Virus record (IMG/VR): IMGVR_UViG_3300045107_000290
Coordinates: 1 to 44,413 of that record
Length of the DNA: 44,413 nt
From: a virus
Direction: 5' to 3' (one strand)
Positions 8,341-14,037 of the stretch are shown in pieces (the stretch's first letter is position 1; every line of letters starts with the position of its first letter). The notes below the pieces were generated by a model. The model searched no databases and was not told the origin of the DNA. It saw only the letters and a program-made list of their open reading frames with translations. Position numbers and translations under genes: made by a program.

Positions 8341-8594
8341 GCCTGGTCGCGAAGCTCGGCCAGTATCCGGACAAGGTCGCCGGCCGCGGGGCCGGGGATC
8401 GCGGCGGCGAGGGCCTCGGCCCGGCCGATCAACAGGACCCGGCCTGCTTGCTCCTGGGCAGCGGCGAAGATAACGACGCAGGACCAGCCGCAGAAGGGAT
8501 CGGAGGCGGTTTCTGTCTGAACGTGGATGGAGGCGGACGTCAGTGGCTGACCACAGGCGGCGCAGGGCGAGGGGGCGAGACCAGTCTGGCTCAT
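8337..8594 (-). CDS. Small zinc-finger-like protein, 85 aa
   Basis: Minus-strand ATG at 8594, with AAGGAG 11 bases upstream; the open frame extends further upstream but without a better start. CAACG near residues 10-14 and FCGWSC near residues 34-39 form a C-x2-C / C-x3-C pair that can bind zinc; helices follow. The function is unknown. Its leader (8595-8656) repeats part of the leader of the gene ending at 8696, so the two may share control. Convergent with the plus-strand gene, with both stops inside one CTAG. Confidence 0.6.
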   Translation of the reverse strand: MSQTGLAPSPCAACGQPLTSASIHVQTETASDPFCGWSCVVIFAAAQEQAGRVLLIGRAEALAAAIPGPAAGDLVRILAELRDQA

Positions 8595-8636
8595 CGCGGG
8601 TTGTGCTCCTTCGGAGAATAGTGCGCGGAGTGCGCG

Positions 8637-8656
8637 AAAGTTCTCAGGTTTATTTT
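8637..8656. repeat. Leader repeat, copy 1
   Basis: GAAAGTTCTCAGGTTTATTT on the + strand; copy 2 lies at 8873-8892 with one mismatch. Read on the minus strand, each copy stands 40-60 bp upstream of a ribosome binding site (AAGGAG or AAAGGAGGTGAG), so it looks like a duplicated promoter/leader. Confidence 0.5.
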
Positions 8657-8695
8657 GGGCGGGAACCGGCGAACCGCTGCCGGGCCCGCCCGCCT

Positions 8696-8836
8696 TCACG
8701 TGGATTTGCCTACCTCGCCACCGTTACCACGTCCGCGGTGCGAGTGGATCTGAGCCGTAGCGGTCGCGCACCCGAGTAGGGAGACCAGGAGCGTCAATCG
8801 GCGGCGGCTGGATCGTGTAAATGTCAGGGGCCTCAC
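8696..8836 (-). CDS. Small lipoprotein-like secreted peptide, ~46 aa
   Basis: The minus-strand binding site AAAGGAGGTGAG (8844-8833) is followed by an open frame to TGA 8698-8696. The start is uncertain: GTG 8836 lies in the binding site itself and CTG 8827 is at proper spacing. The product has an Arg-rich N-region (SSRRR), a hydrophobic core LTLLVSLL and then GC, a good lipobox. A short His/Gly/Arg-rich tail follows. It resembles Rz1-like or other small phage lipoproteins in plan only. Located between two other minus-strand genes and likely co-transcribed with them. Confidence 0.45.
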   Translation of the reverse strand: MRPLTFTRSSRRRLTLLVSLLGCATATAQIHSHRGRGNGGEVGKST

Positions 8837-8872
8837 CTCCTTTCGTGCAAGGGAAAGTGGGGCGAGGGCGGG

Positions 8873-8892
8873 AAAGTTCTCAGGTTTTTTTG
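8873..8892. repeat. Leader repeat, copy 2
   Basis: Matches 8637-8656 at 19 of 20 positions. On the minus strand it overlaps the last codons of the repeat-protein gene (stop at 8880) and leads into the small lipoprotein gene. Confidence 0.5.
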
Positions 8893-9083
8893 CGCCAGCG
8901 GGCGGCGGCCGCCTTGCGGGCGATCTCGGCGCGGCGCTTGGCGGACAGGGACTGAGCGCGGGCGGCGCCGCCGGCCAAGCCGGCAGTGCGCGAGATCTCC
9001 GCCTTCTCTTCGGCACTCAGTTTCTCCGCACGGGCGAGGCCGCCGAGGCGGCCGAGGGCGACGGCGTGAGGATTCTTGGCCAT
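8880..9083 (-). CDS. Ala/Arg-rich repeat small protein (67 aa), paralogue of the gene at 7346-7600
   Basis: ATG at 9083 (MAKNPHAVALGRLGGLARAE) is preferred over the longer frame to 9122. Two to three units of the form LARAEKLSAEEKAEISRxA end in AAARWRKK. The unit matches the one in the 84-aa protein at 7346-7600, so the two are paralogues about 1.3 kb apart. I recall similar proteins as common unannotated genes in Acidobacteriota. Basic and helical, perhaps DNA-associated; not demonstrated. It is divergent from the early operon, the position a regulator of the 9142 promoter would take. Confidence 0.7.
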   Translation of the reverse strand: MAKNPHAVALGRLGGLARAEKLSAEEKAEISRTAGLAGGAARAQSLSAKRRAEIARKAAAARWRKKT

Positions 9084-9092
9084 CCTGACCGC

Positions 9093-9122
9093 AGCATAGC
9101 ATAGCGCCTTGACAATAATCAA
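9093..9122 (-). promoter_or_regulatory. Putative minus-strand promoter for the 9083 gene
   Basis: On the minus strand TTGATT (9122-9117), an 18-base spacer and TATGCT (9098-9093) precede the ATG at 9083. The -35 is imperfect and the leader would be only about ten bases, so this is tentative. Confidence 0.35.
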
Positions 9123-9141
9123 ACCAGCATCGTCTTTGTGC

Positions 9142-9170
9142 TTGACATAACGCTACACTCGTACTATGCT
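9142..9170 (+). promoter_or_regulatory. Strong sigma-70-type early promoter
   Basis: TTGACA (9142-9147), exactly 17 bases, then TATGCT (9165-9170): a consensus -35 with a good -10. It lies in an AT-rich gap within a high-GC genome and faces the operon 9188-10880. A second TTGACA at 9109-9114 has no matching -10. Confidence 0.75.
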
Positions 9171-9187
9171 TGTCTTAGTGGTACGGT

Positions 9188-9385
9188 ATGTTCACCACAC
9201 AAACCCTGGAGGCGATGGAGATCCTGCTCACGCGGTCGCTGGTGGCGGCGGTGAAGAAGGGAGACGCGGTGCTGGCCGACGTCGGGAAGCTGCGCGAGGA
9301 AGTCGCGCGGCTGGATATGCGGGTGCGCGCGATGGAGCGGCAGCCGCAATGGAAGAGAGGAGGCAACGATGTCCGCGTGGGTTGA
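9188..9385 (+). CDS. Small coiled-coil protein, 65 aa
   Basis: First gene after the early promoter. ATG 9188 would give a very short leader without a binding site. ATG 9215 has GGAGG only two bases upstream. Neither start is certain. The body is a helix/coiled coil (DVGKLREEVARLDMRVRAMERQ) preceded by a mildly hydrophobic LLTRSLVAAV. No family recognised. Its end overlaps the next gene by 17 bases. Confidence 0.55.
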   Translation: MFTTQTLEAMEILLTRSLVAAVKKGDAVLADVGKLREEVARLDMRVRAMERQPQWKRGGNDVRVG

Positions 9386-9692
9386 GTGCAGAGAGTGCGG
9401 CGGCGCCGGGTTCTTCGGGAACGGGCCGATCGCCGAGGCCTGCTTCGCCTGTCACGGCGAGGGCGGCTGCGAGTGCAAGACGGATGACGACGATGCGATC
9501 GCGCTGCGGCTTGAAGCGGAGAAGGATGTGCTGGACCTGATCGACGTGCGGCGGCTGGCCGGCGCGGAGGTCGGGGCGGCGGTGGAGGAGCGGATTCTGG
9601 AGCGGCACTTCGCCGAACTGTTCGACGAAGGCTACCGGATCACGGCGAAGCTTGCGGCGCTCGATCGGGCGCACGATCAGGAGGCGGCGTGA
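9369..9692 (+). CDS. Zinc-binding protein with DnaJ-type CxxCxGxG motifs, 107 aa
   Basis: AGAGGAGG precedes ATG 9369. The N-terminus has CRECGGAG and CFACHGEGGCEC, two CxxCxGxG-like knuckles as in the zinc region of DnaJ. An Asp stretch and a helical C-terminus follow. In phages such proteins are usually small adaptors of unknown target. The last codons overlap the next start (GTGA at 9689). Confidence 0.65.
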   Translation: MSAWVECRECGGAGFFGNGPIAEACFACHGEGGCECKTDDDDAIALRLEAEKDVLDLIDVRRLAGAEVGAAVEERILERHFAELFDEGYRITAKLAALDRAHDQEAA

Positions 9693-9907
9693 GAAAGCCC
9701 GGAAGCGCGCCCCTGGTGCCGGTGCTGCCGGCGGAAGTTTCCGCGGCGCTGCACCGCGTGCTCGGCCTGGCCGAGGCGGAGTTTCGCGGGCTCGGGCGCT
9801 GGGAGCATTTTTGCTGGATCTCGCTGGCGATGTCGTGCGAGGTGAACGTCGGCCGGTTGCTGGCCGTGAAGAAGGAGAACAGGCATGGCGGAAGTGCTGC
9901 GGTTTGA
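9689..9907 (+). CDS. Unknown 72-aa protein
   Basis: GTG 9689 overlaps the preceding stop. The product is helical with VSAALHRVLGLAEAEF and HFCWISLAMSCEV. Two Cys are present but no metal pattern. Its tail overlaps the next gene by 23 bases and contains that gene's AAGGAG site, which fits translational coupling. Confidence 0.55.
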   Translation: MRKPGSAPLVPVLPAEVSAALHRVLGLAEAEFRGLGRWEHFCWISLAMSCEVNVGRLLAVKKENRHGGSAAV

Positions 9908-10475
9908 GACGAACGTGCCCGTAGAGATCGCGCTGGCGTATCCCTGCGGGAAGCTGGTGGAAGGGCGGTACGGCGACCAGTATTACTACTCGCTGGCGGA
10001 CGGGCGGTCGGCCTACGTCGAGCCGGTGGTGGAGCGGAAGCGGCAGGAGTTGGGGATCGGGAAGGGCGAGCCGTTTACGGTCTGCAAGAAGGAGACGCGG
10101 AACGGGAACCGGCGCTCGATCGAGTGGCAGGTTGCGCGAGTGGATCCGGCGCCGGAGACGCCGCTGGCGCGGCAGCTCGAGCAGTCGATCCGGAAGGTGG
10201 AAGAGGCGAAGAAGCCGGCGATTGCGGCGCCGGCTCCCGTGGCTTCCGGAGCTCCGGAGAACACCGGAAACAACCAACAGACCGATGGTAGCGCGCCGGC
10301 GCCGACGCTGCTGGCGATGTCGCTGCGGGCGGCGATCGACGCGGCGCGGGACGCGGAGCAATACGCGGCGCGGCAGAACTACTCGCTGCGGTTCACGTCG
10401 GAGGATCTGCGGGCGATGGCGCTATCGCTGTACATCCAGGGCGCGCGGGAAGGGGGTGCGGCATGGCGGCACTGA
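9885..10475 (+). CDS. Conserved-looking early protein, possible OB-fold ssDNA-binding type, 196 aa
   Basis: AAGGAG lies seven bases before ATG 9885. The first ~85 residues are beta-rich (LRFETNVPVEIALAYPCGKL, then EGRYGDQYYYSLADGR, FTVCKKE, IEWQVARV). An acidic/Pro/Ala linker (residues ~95-135) and a helical C-terminus (AAIDAARDAEQYAARQ) follow. A beta barrel, linker and tail plan in an early operon suggests an ssDNA-binding or recombination-annealing helper. This is inference only; no signature motif confirms it. Confidence 0.6.
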   Translation: MAEVLRFETNVPVEIALAYPCGKLVEGRYGDQYYYSLADGRSAYVEPVVERKRQELGIGKGEPFTVCKKETRNGNRRSIEWQVARVDPAPETPLARQLEQSIRKVEEAKKPAIAAPAPVASGAPENTGNNQQTDGSAPAPTLLAMSLRAAIDAARDAEQYAARQNYSLRFTSEDLRAMALSLYIQGAREGGAAWRH

Positions 10476-10621
10476 TCGCGCGGCTGTACGGGCTGCTGTT
10501 CGGCTGCCGACACTCGAGGGTGGGGCGGCCGATCACGCTCGGCGGGCGGACCTACCAGCGCTGCCTGGAGTGCGGCGCCGCGGTGGCCTGGCCGAGGAAG
10601 GGGGCGTCATGGAGCGCGTAA
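10463..10621 (+). CDS. Small zinc-ribbon-like protein, 52 aa
   Basis: ATG 10463 with AGGGGGT upstream, overlapping the previous gene. The pattern FGCRHSRVGRPIT ... YQRCLECG matches a small phage zinc-knuckle type (C-x-H then C-x2-C). The function is unknown. Confidence 0.6.
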   Translation: MAALIARLYGLLFGCRHSRVGRPITLGGRTYQRCLECGAAVAWPRKGASWSA

Positions 10622-10752
10622 ACGGACACGCGGCGCTGGCGGGCGGGGGCCACTTCGCCCCCGCGGCCGCGGCGGCGGTCGCGCTCGGTGCCGCCTGGCG
10701 CGCAATAGAGGAGCTAAAGCTGCTCCGGAAAGAGATGGGGCTGGCAAAATGA
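10609..10752 (+). CDS. Small Ala-rich protein, 47 aa
   Basis: ATG 10609, preceded by GAGGAAGGGGG, overlaps the previous stop. An Ala-rich hydrophobic stretch (PAAAAAVALGAAW) may insert in the membrane; a charged tail KLLRKEMGLAK follows. Coupled by ATGA (10749) to the next gene. Confidence 0.5.
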   Translation: MERVNGHAALAGGGHFAPAAAAAVALGAAWRAIEELKLLRKEMGLAK

Positions 10753-10880
10753 GGCAGGCCTGGGGAGAAGCGGCGGGCGGAGCGCCTTCGATCGCGGAGG
10801 CGGCGGCGCTGTGGCTACTGGTCGCGGCGGCGGCGGTTGCGCTCGCCTGGGGCATCTGGCGATTGTTTTCCATGGCGTAG
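10749..10880 (+). CDS. Small single-span membrane protein, 43 aa
   Basis: ATG 10749 overlaps the preceding stop (ATGA). One clear membrane segment (LWLLVAAAAVALAWGIW, residues ~22-38) and a short tail. Last gene before the terminator. A role in superinfection exclusion or host membrane effects is possible but not shown. Confidence 0.55.
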   Translation: MRQAWGEAAGGAPSIAEAAALWLLVAAAAVALAWGIWRLFSMA

Positions 10881-10906
10881 CTGATCTGGCTGTTCGGGGG
10901 GGAAAG

Positions 10907-10944
10907 GGGCGGCGGGCCTGGGGCGGGGCCTGGCCGCCCTTTTT
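10907..10944 (+). terminator. Rho-independent terminator closing the early operon
   Basis: GGGCGGC (10907-10913) pairs with GCCGCCC (10933-10939), and five T follow (10940-10944). It separates the 9142 operon from the integrase. Confidence 0.75.
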
Positions 10945-10959
10945 CTTTGCCAGCGGGGC

Positions 10960-10969
10960 AATTGGTCAA
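10960..10969 (+). repeat. Direct repeat AATTGGTCAA, copy 1
   Basis: The same ten bases recur at 11036-11045, where they form part of the palindrome at the integrase start. Paired sites 76 bp apart next to an integrase may be arm-type or operator sites. Confidence 0.4.
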
Positions 10970-11037
10970 TACAGTGAAAAAACCGCGGGGCGGACGGCTC
11001 GTAAGTGGTGGATTTTCAGTAAGGGGAGGGCCCTGAA

Positions 11038-11637
11038 TTGGTCAAAATACCTATTTTGACCAGTTCGGGGCGGCGGGCGGTGGATGATCGTAAGTATTTG
11101 ACACAAGAGGAGTTGGATCTACTGTTTCGGGCGGTCGAAAAGAGCGGCTCGAAGCGCGACCTGGCGATGTTTACGCTGGCCTACTGGCGCGGTCTGCGAG
11201 CGTCGGAGGTGGGGCGGCTCCAGGTTGCGGATTACCGGACGGCGGCGAACCGGCTGTATGTGCGGCGGCTGAAGCGGAGCCTGGCGGCGGAGTTCCCGCT
11301 GGGGCCGCAGGAGCAGAAGACGCTGCGGGCCTGGCTGCGCGAGCGCGGGGCGGCGGCCGGGCCGCTGTTCCCTTCCCGTCGGCGGCGCGGGATCTCCCGG
11401 CAGCAGCTCGACGTACTGATGCGCCGTTACGGCGCCGCGGCGGGAATCCCGGAACACCTGCGGCACTTCCACACACTAAAGCACTCGATCGCCACCCACC
11501 TACTCGAGAAGGGCGCCGACGTGGCGGAGGTGCGGGACTGGATCGGGCACGCCAACATCCAGAACACGATGATCTATGCGCAGCTCACTAACCCGCGGCG
11601 GGACGCGGCGGCGCGGCGGATCTACGACGCGAGGTGA
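11038..11637 (+). CDS. int: Short tyrosine recombinase / integrase, 199 aa
   Basis: TTG 11038 follows AAGGGGAGGG. The protein is essentially only the catalytic domain: R54 in RGLRASE, K79 (RLKRS), H145-x-x-K148 (HTLKH), H171 in WIGHANIQNT, and nucleophile Y180. The second catalytic Arg of the usual HxxR is Lys, as I recall for a subset of short integrases. The length fits FimB/FimE-like or SAM-domain-lacking recombinases rather than lambda-type integrases of about 350 aa. Predicted to integrate/excise the phage DNA. The start codon lies in a perfect palindrome, suggesting control by a bound protein. The 3' end overlaps a convergent gene by 16 bases. Confidence 0.85.
   Translation: MVKIPILTSSGRRAVDDRKYLTQEELDLLFRAVEKSGSKRDLAMFTLAYWRGLRASEVGRLQVADYRTAANRLYVRRLKRSLAAEFPLGPQEQKTLRAWLRERGAAAGPLFPSRRRRGISRQQLDVLMRRYGAAAGIPEHLRHFHTLKHSIATHLLEKGADVAEVRDWIGHANIQNTMIYAQLTNPRRDAAARRIYDAR
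11039..11062. repeat. Perfect 11-bp inverted repeat at the integrase start
   Basis: TGGTCAAAATA (11039-11049) and TATTTTGACCA (11052-11062) around two bases CC. It contains the TTG start codon. Candidate autorepressor operator, or part of attP. Confidence 0.65.
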
Positions 11638-11858
11638 CTTTCCGTTAACGCCTCACGGAGTTCGCGGCGGGCCACTTCGAGGTCGATGTACGCATCGAGG
11701 ATCGGCTCCTTTAGGGCGCGCAGCGCGGCGCCAAGTTCGGGCGTATTCTCGCCATCGAGCACGCGGTCCCACAGCGCCTGCTCCTCGTGGATCAGATGCT
11801 CCAGACGCGCGAAGGCCTCCAGGCGCTGGCGGGTGAGCTGGGCGAATGCAGTTGACAT
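11622..11858 (-). CDS. Small helical protein convergent with the integrase, 78 aa
   Basis: Minus-strand ATG at 11858 (MSTAFAQLTRQRLEAFARLE) is chosen over the longer frame to 11990 because the extension is low quality. The product is an acidic three-helix-like protein (HLIHEEQALWDRVLDGEN, DLEVARRELREAL). Its 3' end overlaps the integrase by 16 bases. An excisionase or integrase partner would fit the location, but no HTH is visible; function unknown. Confidence 0.6.
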   Translation of the reverse strand: MSTAFAQLTRQRLEAFARLEHLIHEEQALWDRVLDGENTPELGAALRALKEPILDAYIDLEVARRELREALTESHLAS

Positions 11859-12016
11859 CGCCCCATGATAATGGCAAGCAAGCAGGAATACCAGGGCCGT
11901 CTGTAGGTGTCTGCAAACCTCGGGCGCGGCAGAGTGCGCGGCTCCCGCGCGGCGGACTGCCGGGGACCCCCGCGCAGGGCTGCCACGCATCTATTATTCT
12001 CTTAAAGCAAGGGAGA
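11859..12016. other. Control region between the minus-strand gene and the replication block
   Basis: A lower-GC stretch of 158 bases. It holds a GCAAGCAAGC repeat (11874-11883), a degenerate copy of the dispersed motif (11902-11915, TGTAGGTGTCTGCA), and near its end ATTCTC (11995-12000), which pairs with GAGAAT (12013-12018). No convincing gene is seen here. A candidate place for attP or the lysis-lysogeny switch. Confidence 0.4.
11902..11915. repeat. Degenerate intergenic copy of the dispersed motif, TGTAGGTGTCTGCA
   Basis: Right arm CTGCA exact, left arm TGTAG has one change. The only copy in a non-coding control region. Confidence 0.4.
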
Positions 12017-12151
12017 ATGGATGCAAGCAAGCGTGCGGAAATTCCGCTTGCCTTTCGCGCGTTGTCGGGTATATACTCGGGAGCGTTTAAGCGAGCTGAC
12101 CGGAATAGGGGGCCGCCGCCGTCGCGCGAGAGACCGGCCCTCGAACAATGA
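12017..12151 (+). CDS. Putative 44-aa leader gene of the replication block
   Basis: ATG 12017 follows AAGGGAG. The product begins MDASKRAEIPLAFRALSGIY and is basic. ATG 12021 in another frame (MQASVRKFRLPFARC) shares the site, so the frame is not settled. TGA overlaps the next ATG in an ATGA (12148-12151), which supports this frame. However, the best promoter match of the region lies inside it, so it may not be expressed from there. Confidence 0.35.
   Translation: MDASKRAEIPLAFRALSGIYSGAFKRADRNRGPPPSRERPALEQ
12048..12077 (+). promoter_or_regulatory. Candidate promoter for the replication block, with adjacent operator
   Basis: TTGCCT (12048-12053), 18 bases, TATACT (12072-12077). Directly upstream is a 13-bp palindrome GCGGAA-A-TTCCGC (12035-12047) and a GCAAGCAAGC repeat (12023-12032), so a repressor could block the -35 side. 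Confidence 0.5.
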
Positions 12152-12282
12152 AACGCCGCCAGGGGTGGCTGCGAAACCATTTCCCCCAACGGCGTCCAAA
12201 CAACGATGCCAGCGTACCACTCGCCCACTCAGAAAACAAGAACCGATTTTCCCGAAGGCTCACCTTCCGAAGTCGACAGTAA
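12148..12282 (+). CDS. Putative basic 44-aa protein
   Basis: ATG 12148 overlaps the previous stop. Product MKRRQGWLRNHFPQRR... is Arg/Asn-rich and basic, ending at TAA 12280-12282. Base composition is less GC-rich than elsewhere. No family recognised. Confidence 0.35.
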   Translation: MKRRQGWLRNHFPQRRPNNDASVPLAHSENKNRFSRRLTFRSRQ

Positions 12283-12330
12283 GCGTCGGCAATATGCATT
12301 ATCGGAAGTCGCTGAGCCCAGGAGGGGCCT

Positions 12331-13800
12331 TTGAGCCCCGCGGCAGCGGCCTTCGCGCCGCCGCCTCCGCCGCCTCCGCCGCCTCCGGCAGAACCGTCGA
12401 AGCGCGTGCTGGCGCGCGGGTTCTGCCGCACTCCGCATAGCTTTTTCCTGCGCCTCCCACGCGAGCTGACGTACACCGAACTGGTCTGCGTGGGACTGAT
12501 CCTCGACGCCACGGTCGGGTGGCAGCGCGATCGCGCGTGGATTCCGATCCGCCAATTTCAGGAGGTCGCGAACAAGTCGCGGCGCGCCGTGGAAGAGGCG
12601 CTCGATCGGCTGCGCGAGCGCGACCTGGTCAAGTGGACGGGCGGCGCCGGCGAGCGGGAGTACTCGCTGGCTCCGGACCTGCTGCCGTCCCAAGAGCCCG
12701 GCGAGCGCGCCTACGGGAAGTGCCACTCCTGCGGCGCGATCGGCGACGTCGAGGTCGAGCCGGGCGGCGTAGCTCTGGTCCCTCACGCCTTCTTCCGCAA
12801 GCTCCCGAAGGCCTGTACCCACGCCGAGTGGGTGATCGTCGGCATGGTGATCGACGCCACGCTAGGGTGGCAGCGGGAATGGGCGGAGATCTCCAACGAG
12901 GAGTTCTGCGCGGCGACGGGGTTGTCGCTGCGCGCGGTCCAGCAAGCCACCGGCGCGGCCGAGGGCAAGGGCCTGATAGAGGTTGAGGAGCGCTCCGGCC
13001 GCTGCTCGCGCTACCGCGTGGTGCCAGAGAGCTTCAGCGGGCTCGAAGCGCGGGCTGCCCGAACGGTCGAGCGGCGCGACAAAAGCGAACAGGCGGCGAA
13101 GCAGGAGCCTAAGGAGTCCGCGCAAGAGGCTGAGCCGCAAGAGGCGGCCCCTGCAGTGGAGTGCCATGGGCGCAAAGTCTTCGCCCGCTGTCTCGCGTGC
13201 CGGCAAGTCGGGCTGGTGACGCTGCGGGAACAACCACCATCTACCACCGGGCCGCCGAGGGCGCGCCCGCCAGGCTCGGGGGCGGCCACGAACCCCAGTT
13301 TCCCACCCCGAGACGCGCGCAGACGGACGCAGACCGTTCCGGCATCGGCGGATGCTGCGTCCGCGCGCGTGGTCCCGGGCCTCGAAGCCTATCTGTGGCG
13401 GTGGAGCGAAGTGCTCCGCGAGCCGGTGACGGCGGCGTTCGTGGCGCGGATTTCGGCGGAGCTGGGCGACGCGGATCTGGGGGACTTCGCGGAGCGGTGT
13501 GACCGGCGAGCGGAGTACATCCAGCGTTCGGGCCAGGGGCTCGCGGTCTTACTGCCCATGGCAAGAGATGCGGCGCAGCTCGCGGCGCGGCGCGCGGCGG
13601 CGGGCGAGCGGGAGCCGGAGCCAGACGAGGAAGCCGCGCCGGCTTGTGCGGAGTGCGGCGGCGGCGGGCTGATCGGCGCGCGGCCTCGCGAGTGGATGCT
13701 CGGCGAGGTGCGCGCGGTGGTCGAGAGCGGCCGCGCCAGGTGGTGCTCCTGCGAGAGCGCCGCTTTCTGGCGCGAGCTGATGGGGCTTGAAGGGAGGTGA
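12331..13800 (+). CDS. Lambda O-like replication initiator with tandem winged helices, 489 aa
   Basis: TTG 12331 stands behind AGGAGG. After a Pro10 run, two copies of the same winged-helix domain follow: residues ~38-102 (TYTELVCVGLILDATVGWQR) and ~153-218 (THAEWVIVGMVIDATLGWQR). The (D)AT-x-GWQ core resembles the R-TxGW core of phage replication protein O N-terminal domains. A CHSCG knuckle (131-135) separates them; CLAC (~287) and CAECGGGG...WCSC near the end add further zinc-type motifs. Predicted to bind the origin and recruit the host helicase; one domain per half-site is conceivable. Iterons are not obvious inside the gene. Confidence 0.7.
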   Translation: MSPAAAAFAPPPPPPPPPPAEPSKRVLARGFCRTPHSFFLRLPRELTYTELVCVGLILDATVGWQRDRAWIPIRQFQEVANKSRRAVEEALDRLRERDLVKWTGGAGEREYSLAPDLLPSQEPGERAYGKCHSCGAIGDVEVEPGGVALVPHAFFRKLPKACTHAEWVIVGMVIDATLGWQREWAEISNEEFCAATGLSLRAVQQATGAAEGKGLIEVEERSGRCSRYRVVPESFSGLEARAARTVERRDKSEQAAKQEPKESAQEAEPQEAAPAVECHGRKVFARCLACRQVGLVTLREQPPSTTGPPRARPPGSGAATNPSFPPRDARRRTQTVPASADAASARVVPGLEAYLWRWSEVLREPVTAAFVARISAELGDADLGDFAERCDRRAEYIQRSGQGLAVLLPMARDAAQLAARRAAAGEREPEPDEEAAPACAECGGGGLIGARPREWMLGEVRAVVESGRARWCSCESAAFWRELMGLEGR

Positions 13801-13877
13801 TGCCGAATGGTCGATCCTATCGTCATCCCGCCGTTCTAGGCGGCATTCCTCGCCGGCGCGGGCCGGCGGAACCGTAG
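13800..13877 (+). CDS. Possible 25-aa peptide
   Basis: ATG 13800 overlaps the TGA of the initiator gene and follows GGGAGGTG. Product MPNGRSYRHPAVLGG... is too short to judge. The rest of the 237-base gap to 14037 holds a pyrimidine-rich run (13964-13980) and the inverted repeat at 13992-14030; nothing else is recognised. Confidence 0.25.
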   Translation: MPNGRSYRHPAVLGGIPRRRGPAEP

Positions 13878-13991
13878 CGCGTGAACCAACGGCGCCGGGG
13901 ACGGACCTCGGCATCCTGCGAGATCAGGGACGCTTTGTCGGCTCGCGGGCCCGGGCGCGGAGGTTTTTCTCCTTCTCCCTCATGCGACGGG

Positions 13992-14030
13992 CCCGCGGAA
14001 CTACTGCTTCGATGCACGGCGTTCCGCGGG
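13992..14030 (+). promoter_or_regulatory. Stem-loop that can mask the parB-like ribosome binding site
   Basis: CCCGCGGAAC (13992-14001) and GTTCCGCGGG (14021-14030) are perfect 10-bp arms with a 19-base loop. The right arm runs into GGGAGGCG, the binding site for ATG 14038. It may be an RNA control hairpin or a DNA operator. Confidence 0.55.
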
Positions 14031-14037
14031 AGGCGTT

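Noticed and set aside
12021-12440. Alternative frame starting MQASVRKFRLPF
   Set aside because: Continues into Ala/Ser-rich noise across the initiator start; the 12017 frame has a coupled stop-start. Kept only as an alternative.
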